A stretch of DNA of 64,000 bases from Epiperipatus broadwayi (GCA_028023455.1 JAQFVV010006238.1:6584572-6648571), one strand, 5' to 3'. Counted from the stretch's first letter, positions 1 to 12,060 are shown. Translations and numbers: made by a program. The notes: generated by a model not told the origin, from the letters alone.

Positions 1-104
1 CAAGGCTATTTGGGTTTGTAAGTAATCATTAAATGCTAGTCAACACTTAGACAATCCCAATATCAACAAATATCAACAATTTCAAACTGTTGTCAAGGCA
101 ACTT

Positions 105-890
105 TCTTTTTTTTTTTTTTTTCAAACTTTATTGAGGAATTATACAATGGTTACATTGGTTTTACATATTGTTACTATGGATTATACAGATTATTACAAT
201 GATTTATATGCATGTATTATAAAGTTCTGTGGTGTTGTGTTCAGGCGTAATCTTAGAGTACTTCTTCACTGGGTAGATCAACTAGGGCCCATGTGTTTTC
301 TGCAATGTTAAGGTAGGCTGTGGCAAAGTCTGTTTTGCGAATTTTGTTCAGCATATGATAGAAGGCTGTCTCAATGTTTGGGTATTCTGACTTGCTTATG
401 ACCAGCTTACATCGAAGAGACCAGATTGTAAAGTTCACAAATGTTGCCAGTCTAAGATGTGCATAAGTTCCTTGTTCTATCACATTGGTCAGAGACAAAG
501 AATTGTGGGTTTGGTTCTTGAATCGGTTCCGTATTGCTGATTGGAGCTTTTGTAGAATTGGGCAGTTTGTTAGCGTGTGGTTGGTGGTTTCATCTTCTCT
601 CTGGCAGAGTGCGCATGTGCTTGCTAGATTTTTGAAGCCTCTCTTATAGTAGAGAAAGGCATTTGTGGGAAGGGCTTCCAGATTTACTTTAATGAGGAAG
701 TCAACATACTTTGGGGGAAGGTGCCAGTGTTTCGTTAATTTGATGAGTCTTTGGTTGGAAATATGGAGGTAGGCAGAGATAGTGGAACTCTTGCGGTGTG
801 TAATATTGAAGATCTCCCAATATGTGAGTTTTCTTGTTTTTCCAACATATAAAGTCATTATAACCCACGAATCATCTTTTTGAAATGCAA
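105..890 (-). mobile_element. 5'-truncated poly(A) LINE (I/Jockey-like), 3' end
   Basis: Read on the minus strand, an open coding tail (253-858) is followed by about 130 bases of 3'UTR, an AATAAA signal just before the end, and a run of about 17 A (T on the plus strand, 106-122). This is the usual 3' end of a poly(A)-tailed LINE. The upstream edge near 880-900 is the approximate truncation point. I found no convincing target-site duplication. The sequence left of the tail (55-104) is a repeat shared with 5027-5070, so the LINE probably inserted into or beside that repeat. Confidence 0.75.
253..858 (-). pseudogene. C-terminal 201 codons of a LINE ORF2 with CCHC finger
   Basis: An uninterrupted 201-codon frame that looks like the region downstream of the reverse transcriptase in I/Jockey-group ORF2 proteins. 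The key mark is a finger of the form C-x2-C-x8-H-x4-C (CALC ... NHTLTNC), at roughly residues 82-99. In related elements this finger lies after the RT and is thought to help bind nucleic acid. No endonuclease or RT motifs remain, and the first Met is only the first ATG inside a truncated frame, so the fragment is not expected to act. The absence of stops suggests a fairly recent insertion. The family differs from, or is a distant relative of, the LINE at 16635-20333: that element shows no poly(A) tail. Confidence 0.75.
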
Positions 891-2149
891 TTTGGATTTT
901 GATTATTATGCTAGATTATATTTTTGACTTTAAACATGGACACTGAACTATAACAGCTCACATTGTTGTTTTTTTTTTAAAAAAAGAATGACTAATAACT
1001 CCATTGATTTATCATACTTCTATTTTTTTCCAAATTTTTTTGCTGTCCTAAATTTGTTATAAGATATCCAGTTGTGACTTATTTTAAGAAAGGTTACTCT
1101 ATAAAACAAAACAGAACAAGATTAGAATGATAACAATATTTTCCAAAAGATTATTATTAATAAATAGTTTATTAGAATACTGGAGTCATTTTTTATTTGT
1201 TGTCCATAGGCAATCAATTATGCTAATATCTAGGCTCATTGACTAATCATGTTTATATAACTTACATATTTAATTTAAATGTATTTATAAAAATTTAAAG
1301 TAACTTTTACTTGTTTAAACTGTTTATAGTATTACATTTAATATGCAGTAGGTAATTTATTATTATTTATAGTGCGTGATAATAATAAAATAAAACGAAT
1401 AATCAAGTCACTGTGGTATTGTGAAGAAGACCAACCTTTAGGTAGCTATACAAATGTCAGCTGATGTATGGGTTTGATCTCTTGATTTTAATATTAGACA
1501 ATAGTTTAAAAAATGTTTTATATTTGTGAGTTGTGGGATTAAAGATTAGCAATAACTTAAGAACCAGAATATGCAAAAAATTATGATAATGATTTTTATA
1601 TTGAGAAAAAGATGTTTGCATATGTTTTATAAGTGGTTTGAAATTGTCTGCGTATGCAAGTTAGTAATGCTAATGGTAAAAGTGCTATATGTTTAGAGAG
1701 AGAGAGAACATTCAAATAGATAATGTTGCATGATTTGTTATTCTTTATGACATAGAGCACATAATGGATCTATATTTCTAAAGTGTATTTTTAGGAAATA
1801 AATTTATTGGCAGGTAGGATTTGTATTTTTATTATATATTGTTACTTGAACTACATATATATCTAAACAGCTATATCTATAGTTTTTTGGGTATCTGAAT
1901 CCAGGTCAAATGAATTTTTTTTTGTTGTAAAGCTTAGTATATTTCTCACAGATAGATGCCTCCTACCCAACTCAAATAACAATCCAACATTAATCAATCA
2001 ATAAATAGTTTAATTATTACAATCAAGGTGTTAAAAATGAGATGCTGTCTCCAGTCTTGTATTATTAATTATGAATTTAATAATTCTTAAGTGCCATATT
2101 CCATCTGATTGATAAATTAATTTCATTCTGAATCACCACCAATGTGACA
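891..2149. other. AT-rich stretch, nothing recognised
   Basis: Unique-looking AT-rich DNA with short homopolymers and a (GA)n run near 1696. I see no coding potential, tRNA-like block or inverted-repeat boundary here. Confidence 0.4.
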
Positions 2150-2300
2150 AAGGTATGCTTATAAACATCAGAGCAACTATGAATAGGTGGATTCATTCTA
2201 TTCTTGATTTCTTTGTTTCAACATTTAGAGTGCTTTTAAATCATAGCCTTGAAAAAAATGATTTACTCCTTCTGTTTCCTTAGAAACAGAATAAAATAAT
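2150..2300 (-). repeat. Single arm of the 26958-27262 fold-back family
   Basis: The segment with TTCTTGATTTCTTTG and CAACATTTAGAGTGC, ending near TTTACTCCTTCTGTTTCC, matches the arms of the fold-back at 26958-27262. Only one arm is visible, so it is a half copy or a copy that has lost its partner. Confidence 0.5.
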
Positions 2301-2767
2301 TGAACAACACTCAAATACTCATCAGCTAGCAATTTGTAAGCCTGATGAGTGCTGTTTTCTTCATGGTTCCTCTATGAAGGGCTCTTGTAGAAGCCTGCTG
2401 CTTCAGTTTATATTTGAAATGGGAAAATTGACATTGATAATATTTTCTAAGAAACACTAAACAATAATAGAAAAAAGGCATATTTGTACTTATAAAAAAT
2501 ACAAAAATGTATCTCAAATCTTAATACCTAATTGTATATTGTTTTATAAATATTTAATTTTCAACATCTAACAAATTAATCATAAAAATTCGAGTAGGTG
2601 AAAGACCATGTCATGCACAATTACCAAAAATGATAAGTTGTGATCCTGGAAGGAACTTCTTCTACTACTCTGGGCAAAATTATTATAAAAACAATATAAA
2701 TATTTTATTAAATTTTTAGTGACTATTTGAGATAGTTTTATCTATTTACCTTATTATAACTATTTTA

Positions 2768-2946
2768 AACTGGATTCCAAGAGATTGTAAAAGACCCAGA
2801 AAGAGACCACATATGAGATGGATGGATGAAATAAGAAAGTGTGCAGGGGTGATGTGGAGAAGAGAAGCTAAAGATAGGAAAAGATGGATTGAACTTGGAG
2901 AGACCTTCATCCTGCAGTGGATTGATAATGGTTGATGATGATGATG
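2768..2946 (+). mobile_element. RTE-type LINE tail, copy A, with 10-bp TSD
   Basis: A 5'-truncated RTE-type LINE of about 180 bp. The frame reads as the conserved C-terminus (NWIPRDCKRPRKRPH ... LGETFILQWIDNG, then a stop) and ends in GATGATGATGA, the short tandem 3' end expected of RTE elements. The sequence AACTATTTTA lies on both sides (2758-2767 and 2947-2956) as a target-site duplication. The coding part has no internal stops, so the insertion is younger than copy B. Confidence 0.85.
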
Positions 2947-3232
2947 AACTATTTTATCTAAAGGTTTAAAAATTTTTGCATTCACAACTATGATGCTTTC
3001 TCACCCAAATAAATAATTTAATGGTTATTATTAACCATTTATTAGACTATAAATTATCATATAATTTTCAAACCAGGTATCTATTTTAAACTGCTATTAT
3101 ATATTAATATTTATATTATTTTTGAATATGAATATATGGAGTAATTAATTCAATTCTATTCCATTTTTCAGTGTAATATTATATTTATGTTTATAGCTTT
3201 GTTTCGCTACATATACTTTAAACAAAAGTCAA

Positions 3233-3478
3233 ATATGCGAATGAGAGAACAAGAAGGGATCACTGACTTAATTAAAAGAATTAAGAGTCTGAAAGAAAAT
3301 TGGGTTGAGCATAGTGCTGAAAAAATAATAGGCTTAAATTGAATTCCAAGAGATTATAAAAAAACCTAGAAAGAGACTATGTATGAGTTGAACAAATAAA
3401 ATAAGGAAGTTTTTTAATGTGATGCTGAGACCCTAGATCAAACTTGGGGAGACCGATATTTAATGATTAAACATGGTG
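3233..3478 (+). mobile_element. RTE-type LINE tail, copy B, decayed
   Basis: The same RTE C-terminal region as copy A but starting a little further upstream (REQEGITDLIKRIKSLK). It carries stops, an internal deletion that removes the block equivalent to DDNRWTIEIL, and a degraded 3' end. No TSD is visible. Confidence 0.75.
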
Positions 3479-3620
3479 ATAATAACTTTAATCACATGAT
3501 TAAAGATATAGGATCATTGTTTAGCATAAATACATCTTGAGGAATCTTTTTTTTTTCAAATGTCTTTATTCATGTGATTAATGTATATGTAATGAAATGT
3601 AAAATTATTAGTCCACTTAC

Positions 3621-3810
3621 ATATAAGGGACATGAATTCGAAATTTCAAGCCCCTACATTTACCCTGTCTATTTTATACAACTGATACACATGACCACAT
3701 GTGGAAAAGGTTATTGTCTTTTTCACATGTACATGGGCATGTGTATCAGTTGTATAAGATACTTTGGATAAATGTAACGGATTGACAGTTCGAGTTCAAG
3801 TCCCTTATAT
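3621..3810. repeat. 190-bp fold-back element
   Basis: Left end ATATAAGGGACATGAATTCG (3621) pairs with the reverse complement of the right end, ATATAAGGGACTTGAACTCG (3810). The similarity continues inward to CAACTGATACACATG, leaving a loop of about 30 bp. The inner sequence resembles the larger fold-backs at 15097 and 38136, so this is a short member of that group. Confidence 0.75.
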
Positions 3811-3829
3811 TTACATTAAGTTTAATATA

Positions 3830-5015
3830 GACAATGTACATATGTTTAAATAGTCTACTTACAATAAATAATCTGTTGAGAATCTTTTTTTATTTATTTA
3901 TTAAAATAACCTTTTAAACAAAAGTGTAATTTGAGCCCTTAATCATCATCACGTGACATGTTGCTACTGTTTTTGTTTTAATAATTATAATGAGCCAATA
4001 ATTCGAGGTGATGACAATTAAAACTATGGGAAAAAGTTGATTTATTTCAACTCTTTCATAAAGTCAAATAATAATAACACTGAAAATTTAAAAATAACAA
4101 ATAATAAATGTTTTAAAAAAATAAAAAGCTAGCATTCACAACTTAAAATAAAATTTTTACAATGTAAACAAATCCCTTCAAGCAATAAAGCAAACAATTT
4201 TAAAATAAAACGCATATAAAAAAACACATTTTAAAAGAATAACATTTTATTTAAGCTACAAACACATCATTCGATTAATCCTCATTCTTACACTCTCTTT
4301 TGAGAAAGAAATATTTTTTAAACTTTAATTTCTACATTAAATTTTCCATATATGTATACTGATAGCAAATATTATTCCATATAGTTCAAGGATTATCACT
4401 CTGTCATCTCCAGTCCTCAATCTACATATGACCGTCAGGTAACAAACTATCCCTAAAAAGGTTGAGCATCCGAATTTTACGTAACTGAATCACAATCTTT
4501 GGCACAAGCTTAAAAGAGTCACAAAATAAATAAATAAATTAATGATTATTATTATTTATTAGAGCATGGATGAGTGTGGTATTGTCTCATATTAAAAAGT
4601 AACCATTGTGATATAATAAAATATAAAATAGAGAAGTGAATGGAAGCGTGAAATTTGATTGGTTAAATATATTGTATCTTGCAACCACTATTTAACATAT
4701 ACATAATACATTAATGTTATTTTATTTATGCTCTCAATAGAAATTTATAGTGTTTTATATAACATTTGATGAAAAATCGATTGAAATCAAGCAGCATATG
4801 TGTTATGGCAGAAGATTATTTGGTTTTTCATAAAACATTGTTGAAAAAAGGCCATTTATTTCTATAAATTTTTATAGAGAGTTTATGTAAAACAATGTTA
4901 ATATATATTTTATATTTATATGATGTTTAATTAATATTTACATTATATATAAACTTCAATGCATATAACTAATTGATGATTTATGTAAATCAGATCATCA
5001 CAGCCATTGCTTAAA
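3830..5015. other. AT-rich stretch, nothing recognised
   Basis: Low-complexity AT-rich DNA with no readable coding or repeat structure that I could confirm. Confidence 0.4.
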
Positions 5016-5026
5016 ACTAAACAATA

Positions 5027-5070
5027 AAATATCAACAATCTGTTGTCAAGGCAACTCTTTGTTGATATTT
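5027..5070. repeat. Hairpin motif shared with 55-104
   Basis: AAATATCAACAA (5027-5038) and TTGTTGATATTT (5059-5070) form perfect 12-bp arms around CTGTTGTCAAGGCAACT. The central 17 bases and the left arm recur at 60-104, where the right arm is replaced by the LINE tail. Confidence 0.6.
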
Positions 5071-5514
5071 CATATGATTTTAATCACTAGCTATGATAAT
5101 GTATATATATATTAATGGATAGTGGAGCAATATTCATATATATATATTAATGGATAAAATAGTGAAACAAGTTTGTGAAAGGTGATGGCACATAATATGG
5201 TCAGATAATGAAGATAATATACATCCTATATATAGATGTTAGAGGCCAAATTTACATAACCAATTAACTAAAAATATGAGTAATATTTCCTGGTGATAAT
5301 CAGATAATAAATAATGAAAGCAACAACTTTCCACTTCTGCACCAATTTTTTTATAAGATTAATTCTAATTGGAAGGAAATTACACTCTATACACATGTGC
5401 TGTAATGTTGAATTTAAAAAATCTTACACTTTTAACTTTTCAGCAAAAAAAACTTTTATTATTGATTCTAGTTTCAACAATACCATGCAGTCTTCATTAG
5501 ATCTATAAAATTTG

Positions 5515-6150
5515 AACTCACACAAAAATACAACCATTAAAATACATTATTTTATATAAAATTATTAAATTCCTATCAAACTTTTAAATTTAAAAATTTT
5601 TTTAAAAAATATTTCCTAACCTTTTCAATTCATATAATATCTTTAATATATTTACCATCCTATTTTATATTCTTTTAAAATCTTTTCTAGCCTCTTTTTC
5701 TATAACATATACCTATACATAACATATAACTTTAATACATATAATATTTACATTATAAAGTAATTTTAATTACACTACTCCAAAAAAAATTTTAATCACT
5801 ATCAATATAATCTTTCTTTATCTTTTATTCTAACTGAACACTTATTTCCATTCATTTTACCTTCTTAATTATTTCATATAAAATCTTGCCTTATTTTATT
5901 CTTTTAACCTTCTCTATCCTCGATCTTACTTTGGTAATTCCACTTCCTTTTAACCTCTCTTTCATATTCCTATCCTCCATCTTCCTCTATTAACTATTTT
6001 TATAACTATTAATATTTATTTTCTGTTTTCTTTTTTTTTTTAAAAACTATTTCTATCACACACACACACCCCAAAAAAAACAACTTCCTTTTCTCTTATA
6101 CTATTATTTCTTTTATGCTATTATTTTTTTACCCCTCCCCCATTTTTATT
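5515..6150 (+). other. G-poor, pyrimidine-rich tract
   Basis: For about 600 bp the plus strand is almost free of G, with C/T clusters separated by A. A (CA)n run (6057-6070) and a C-run lie at its right end. There is no reading frame. A similar but shorter stretch occurs at 35000-35330. Its origin is unknown; it could be an expanded low-complexity repeat. Confidence 0.45.
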
Positions 6151-6213
6151 AAGATTTGGTTTAATGTTGTTTTAATACCACAATGATGTTCTGTTAAGTA
6201 TGAAGGATATTCT

Positions 6214-6380
6214 CAAATTAAACCCCAAGATAGAGACTTTGAAAAGAGTGGCCATCTTATCTTTGTGCCAAAATTCATTTATGTAAGCCAATCTGAAGCA
6301 CCTTGGAATGAGAGTGTGAAGACCTTTAATCACTTGTGAAAACCTTTAATCACTTAACATCTATTAACTTTATTCTATTG
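6214..6380 (+). repeat. Diverged partial copy of the 31027 fold-back family
   Basis: The core GAGTGGCCATCTTATCTTTG with its flanks matches the left arm at 31130-31200 (GACAAGAGTGGCCAATC). No second arm is seen. A short duplication of the words ACCTTTAATCACTT lies at 6322-6358. Confidence 0.45.
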
Positions 6381-6942
6381 ATCAACAATCATGAAAGCTT
6401 TATTGTCTATTAATATTATGAAATATTAAAATCTATGTTAACTCCCTATTTAATATACTAGCGCAGTAGTCATATGACTGTATCCAAGCTAAAATAAAGT
6501 TTCCTTTTGAATGTCTGAGATGAATGTTAGGTCAAGGTTTTGGTGAGAAGTTAATAATGTTTAATTAAACTATTTTAAACCGGCTGAATGCATTCTCAAA
6601 GAAATCACAACTAAACTTTTAGATTTACAAACCTGACTTCAGTAAGAATATGCTTCTAGCTGCATCCTTCCATGTACATTTTAAGCATGGCTTCTAAGTT
6701 TAAGGAGAATCACATGCAAATGTATATTATGTATATAAAGAAAGAATAACAGACAGAAAAATGAATCAAATTGAAAAATAAAGTTTTAATAATATTTTGT
6801 AATGATTAATTAAAATAAATAAATATTTTAAAATGCAGAAGCTGCAATTTGAGAACATAGATTCTAATCAGTCTACTTTCCATCATATTATTACATTCTT
6901 TTATACCATAAAGTTTATTATTTTAAACTACTAAACATCGCA

Positions 6943-7105
6943 TGGTCACCATTCCTTATGCTTACACAAGCTGTTTACGCAGAGGTAAAACCTTCCATAC
7001 AGTAGGACTTTTATGTACAAACCTTCCTGCATCCATTGATTATTCTGGCTTGCACTGAGTGGTGTTACTGTATGGAGAGTTTTGCCTCTGTGTAAGTTTA
7101 CTATT
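6943..7105. repeat. Short hairpin element, 12249 family
   Basis: CAGAGGTAAAACCTTCCATACAG (near 6980) faces CTGTATGGAGAGTTTTGCCTCTG (near 7090) as inverted arms. The stretch TAAACATCGCATGGTCACC at the left edge and GGCTTGCACTGAGTGG inside are shared with 12249-12640, 53709-54343, 23495-23600 and 40652-40740. Confidence 0.6.
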
Positions 7106-7326
7106 AATTAATAAATTTCTGTTCTCTGGATGATTATAAGTTTGCTTAGCAAAATTAATTAATACATGATGCATTTAAATAAAATAATATATGATTTAAA
7201 AATATTTAAAGTCAAAATGATTTTCTTTGGTTATAAAAAAATTAAATATTTTTGCTATTATGATCTAATTACATAAAAGCTTTTAATAAGCTTATTTAGA
7301 TCTAGAATTTCAATAGACATATACAT

Positions 7327-7521
7327 ATACTGTGTGGGGTTATATATAATATATTTAAAATGCCCAAAGCTATAATCTTTCACTCACACTTATACTGTGT
7401 GGGGTTATATATAATATATTTAAAATGCCCAAAGCTATAATCTTTCACTCACACTTATACTGTGTGGGGTTATATATAATATATTTAAAATGCCCAAAGC
7501 TATAATCTTTCAGTCACACTT
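7327..7521 (+). repeat. Three tandem copies of a 65-bp unit
   Basis: Units at 7327-7391, 7392-7456 and 7457-7521 are almost identical; the only clear change is CACTCACACTT to CAGTCACACTT in the last one. The unit is also one arm of a hairpin: a diverged inverted copy lies at about 7582-7647 (GGGCAGTGTGATTGAAAG ... TTTAAAATATTTTATAT). One arm of a fold-back element has therefore been amplified while the other stayed single. Confidence 0.9.
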
Positions 7522-7685
7522 CCTTTTTAAATAAAATAAAAAAACTTGAATTTTGCATGACTGCAACATTCAAACTTTTCTTTATTTAAAGGGCAGTGTG
7601 ATTGAAAGAATGTAGCCATGGAGCATTTAAAATATTTTATATAGATTTCAGTTAGCATTATGCATTGTTTCTATTTCTTATAAAT

Positions 7686-10600
7686 CATCATCATCAACCA
7701 TTATCAATCCCTGAAAGATGAAGATATCTTCAAGTTCAATCCATCTTCTCCAATATCTAACATTTTCCCTACACATCACCCCTGCACACTTTCTTATTTC
7801 ATCCATCCATCTCACATGTGGTTTCTTTCTGGTTCTTTTACAATTTCTTGGAATCCAATTTAAGATTTCAATTGTCCATTTATTATCATCTCTTCTAGAA
7901 ATATGTCCAGTCCAACTAAAACTCCAGTCTTTTAATTATTTAATTCAATGTCAGCAACACCTGTTTGTTCTCTTACCCATGTATTGCATTTTGATCTATT
8001 CTTATTACTCCTAACATATATCTCTCCATAATTCTTTGAGTGGACTGGAGTCTTTGTATTGCTTTTTTATTGAGTGTCCATGTCTCAGATCAATAAGTAG
8101 AAACTAGTAAAACACATTTATTAAAAATTCAAAAACATAGGCATATTTCCTTTTCATATAAAGTTATTTCTATCAAAACCACTCCAATCAAGTTTAATTC
8201 TATAATTAATTTTATCCATTATGTTTCCACCTGTAGTAATAATATGACCAAGGTTTTTGTAGTTGTTAACTTCTAATTCATCATAATCGATCTTTGTTTT
8301 CATTTTTTGAGAAAATCCACTGAACATTACTTTAATCTTTTTAACATTTACTTTTAATCCTACTTTCTTATTTTGATCTGATAACTCTTGCAACATTTCC
8401 TGAAACTCTGAAGCATTATTTGCAAAAAGAACTACATCATCTGCAAAATCTAAATCACTTAAATAATCTCCATTTACTTTTATTTCTTTAACTCACCATT
8501 TTAATCCACAAAACATGAAGCACTGTTGCAAAAAGTTTTGGAGATATGGAGTCATCTTGTCTTACACTCATCTCAATGTTAACTTTCTAGTATCATTATG
8601 TAGTTTAATTGTGGCTGTTGCATTTTTTAAATATTTATCAGAACATAACAATATCCTGGATCTATACCTTGATAATACAGTGCTTTAACCACTGAAGAAA
8701 TGCTTATAGAATCAAATGTCTTTTCATAATCTACAAATCCAAATCATAATGACAACTCATATTCATTGGTCATTTCTATAACTTCTCTCAATATTTAGAT
8801 ATGATATCTGGTACTAAAACCACTTTTAAATCCAGCTTGTTATTTTGGTTGGTTGAAATCCATTGTTCCCTATAGACGAGTTGTAATTATCTTGGTAAAA
8901 ATTTTGTATAAATCTGATAAAAGACTGATGATAGGTTTGTAATTTCTAATATCTTTTTTATCATCTTTTTTAAATATTAATATTAATATTGCATTTTTTC
9001 AATCATTTGGTATATCCTTATCATTTAGATATTTGATATATAACTTTGCCAAATTTTTTTCTATTCTTTCACCTGCTTCTTTTAATATTTCAATTATAAT
9101 TCTATCATTATGTGGAGATTTTTCCTTTTTCAAAAATTTAATTGCATGTTTCACTTCTTCATTTAAAATCCTGGGCAAGTCAGAAGATATAATAGATGTA
9201 GGAGGTACTTGTTCTTTATTACTATATAATTCTTGATAGAACTCTTCTACCCATTTTATGTCATCTCTCTTTTTAGTAATAGTTCTATCTGTCTTACTTA
9301 TTGCAGATATAAGTTTCCTATTAATACTAAAATATTGTTTTACACTCTTGAGACTTTTATTCTTTTTTTACAGATTTTCTTGCTAGTTTCCAATTAAACT
9401 TTCTTATATTATTATCAACTATTTTTTACACCATTTTACAAAATTTAAGATATTCAATCTTTCTTAATGCATCATTTTTATATATCTTCATAGTCATTCT
9501 TTTCTTCATAAATTCCATATTCTCAGTAAAAATTTTATTGGCCAATTGCTTCTTTTTTCTACCAGCTGTCTTTGTTGCAGTTTTTAAAAGTGTATCAGTT
9601 ATTTTCATATTAATTTCATTCAAATCCAAATCATGTTCAAAATCGGCTAATATTTGAAAACGATTTGCAAGTTCTAATTTAAGTTCATTAGAATATTTCA
9701 AAAGATTAGAAATATCAACTGGGAATATTTGTTTTTCTTAATAATTTTTGTCTTTCTAGTTTTGCATAAACACATATCTGACATCTTTCTAATCAATGAT
9801 CACTTTCTGTGTTGAATTTATTAAGGATGTTACAGTCTTGAAATATGTATTTTCTGTTAGTCAAAATATAATCCAATTCTGCTGTACCATTATTTGGATG
9901 CCAATTCCTTATAGCATTTAAAAAAAAAGAAATTCATTATATAAAATTATTGTATCTTGCAAAATCCACAAGTTTATGGCCTCTTTCATTTCTACTACCA
10001 TAACCAAATTTACCTAAAGCACTTTCATCTTTTATGTTCACAATTGCAATCTCCCATAACGATTTTAAAATGTTTTTTTTTCTGATAAAAAGCCTATTAT
10101 ACATCCATATAAACATCATTTATTACTTCATCACTATGAAAACTTGTTGCAGCATAAATCTGAATTATTGACATTTGGTATCTGGTATTGAGTTGAATAA
10201 CTAATTTTGCCACTCTGTCCAATACACCATTAATCTCCACAATGTTTGCCTTTCACTTTTTATTTATAATAAATCCTCCACTTGCACTTCCAATATTTGT
10301 ACCTTTGTAGTAGGGTATATGTTACTTTATAAATCAATTGTCTTTTCACCTTTTCTTCTATCTTCACCAATAATGCCCCATTAAATATGATAATTCTTCT
10401 TCCAATTCTTGCAATCTTCATTCACTTGAAAGTGATCTGCAGTTTTAAATAACTAAATAAAAAATTATCATTAAATGATAGCCTGGATCCACACTCAGGG
10501 GATTCTTAGCGCTCTCAACTATCGATCCCTAACCACTGACTTGGCTCATGATTTTATAGTCTCCTGATAATAAAGGCCATGATTTATTTTTGTCTGTCAT

Positions 10601-10919
10601 GATTATATATATCTATTAAAAAAGTTTCATTCACACACACATTCATTCTGCTTTATCAGGCAACTGAGAAGAAAGATCATGATGTTTCTTGATCTTAAAT
10701 TTAAAGATAAAACCAATACACTCATCACACTGGCTAATGAAGGTTGGTGAGTAACCCATCCCTGTTTGTATACTGTATGAATAATCACATAGTAATAACA
10801 ACTGCAATGATAAGAATCTGTGAATGGACATTAGGCCTTTGCTTTCTCAGTTCTTTTAAGACCTCCAAGAGTAATCAAAGGGTCTTCTTTCATTTAACAG
10901 CAAACTTCTTTTGGCAGCC
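7686..10919 (-). mobile_element. Full-length decayed RTE-type LINE, copy C
   Basis: A 3.2-kb minus-strand element flanked by the 10-bp duplication TCTTATAAAT (7676-7685 and 10920-10929). The 3' end is the (GAT)n repeat. From 3' to 5' it contains the C-terminal domain, RT, endonuclease and a 5'UTR of about 500 bp, all collinear with copy D at 43434-47003. That shared extent defines the element's ends. About 3.2 kb and one EN-RT reading frame fit the RTE clade. It is broken by many stops and frameshifts. Confidence 0.88.
7694..10330 (-). pseudogene. RTE endonuclease-reverse transcriptase remnant
   Basis: The reading frame is broken but motifs remain in order on the minus strand. The endonuclease part (near 9950-10050) reads ALGKFGYGSRNERGHKLVDF. 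A linker frame (9426-9701) follows. RT block A lies near 8710-8745 as FVDYEKTFD, the next block near 8515-8575 reads VRQDDSISPKLF, and the catalytic box near 8406-8460 reads FADD in place of YADD. The C-terminal block includes YDELEVNNYKNLGHIITTGG (frame 8154-8396). The frame ends in TGA at 7694-7696. Intact relatives would encode a protein of about 1000 residues that nicks target DNA and reverse-transcribes the element's RNA; this copy cannot. Confidence 0.85.
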
Positions 10920-10929
10920 TCTTATAAAT

Positions 10930-11454
10930 ATATAGATATATGCAACGTTTTTCACATTTAAATGTACACATATTTTTATGTTTGCTTGTATAAAATAGGC
11001 CATTGGAATTCATTTATTTCAACCTTTGCAATGTTATATTGTGACAATTTTTCTGGATTCTTCAATTGCTTTTAGATTAGATTAATTAATTCCTGGAGGT
11101 TCTTTGTCTTAATTCTTTCAGAAAGGTTATTCTTTTATATAAGTAATATTTGTTGTTATAGTTTTACTACTCATTTATATCATAGTATTTGCTCTTCAAC
11201 AATAATTTTCTTTCATAGAGAAACTATTTTAATGGACTTTTTATACAATACTTGATACTATCAGTTATTTATAAAGGATTGGAGGGTGCTTGATCTATGG
11301 ATACTATTTAAGCCACACATACCTATTGAGATGCCATTAAAACATTCAGTTCTATATTGATATGGTAGAAAAAGTTTATAATGGTATGTAAAAATTTTAT
11401 GCAGTTGTTTCTACAGTATTTTCATTGATAAAAACTATGCTAATGGCTTTATTG
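10930..11454. other. AT-rich stretch, nothing recognised
   Basis: No coding or repeat structure seen beyond short homopolymers. Confidence 0.35.
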
Positions 11455-11656
11455 CTTAGGAGTTCATAAAAAGTTCCAAGCACCGGAATCAAGCCTGGAA
11501 CCTTCCAATCCAAATTCAGACACTCTACCAATTATTCCAAACCACATGGTTTTGAAGCATGCAGCATTATATCTCAGGACAAAGCTGTGAACACCAGAAT
11601 CAATCCTGGGAACTCTTGCCCCAAGGCAGATACTCTACCAATTATGCCAATATCAA
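11455..11656 (-). repeat. tRNA-derived SINE with doubled head
   Basis: On the minus strand there are two tRNA-like heads in a row (11656-11574 and about 11545-11483). Each has a box-A-like word ATTGGTAGAGT and a box-B-like word (GGATTGATTCTGG, GGCTTGATTCCGG). The second is followed by a body ending CTTTTTATGAACTCCTAAG. That body and the head match the SINE at 35385-35516, so they are one family. Neither head folds well enough to be called a tRNA gene. Confidence 0.6.
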
Positions 11657-11807
11657 TTATCTATATATAATCAATGTTTCTTGATATTCACTACAACAAA
11701 AAACAAGAACAAGCAAACAAACTCAAATACAACTCTTAAAAAACTCTTAGGTCGAAAAGAAAAAAATTAACTAATTAAATTTAATGTTTTTTCTTTTATT
11801 AATAATT

Positions 11808-12060
11808 TTTATTAGTCATTTATTACCCTGGATATTATCCAATAATAGATAATATTTTTATAGTGTAATTTTCACAACATCCCTCTCACCCAAGGTAGGG
11901 ACTGGTTTCTATTTAACACCTTGTGGAGAAATGTAATTATAAACTTATGACCAAAGACATGTAAAAAGATGCATAATCTCCAAAATGTACATGTCATGCT
12001 AAACCAACACTTACCAGTAGGCTCACACCACAATTTCTTACTCATATCTATATCATTGTT
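11808..12060 (+). repeat. Left-arm copy of the 12165-12935 fold-back family
   Basis: The word pattern ATTATCCAATAATAGATAA ... TTTTCACAACATCCCTCTCAC ... TTAACACCTTGTGGAGAAA ... CATGTCATGCTAAACCA parallels the left side of the neighbouring element and the sequence at 12670-12760. Only the left half is clear. Confidence 0.55.

Noticed and set aside
7327-7521. CRISPR-like array
   Set aside because: The units are contiguous 65-bp tandem repeats without spacers, in an animal-type genome.
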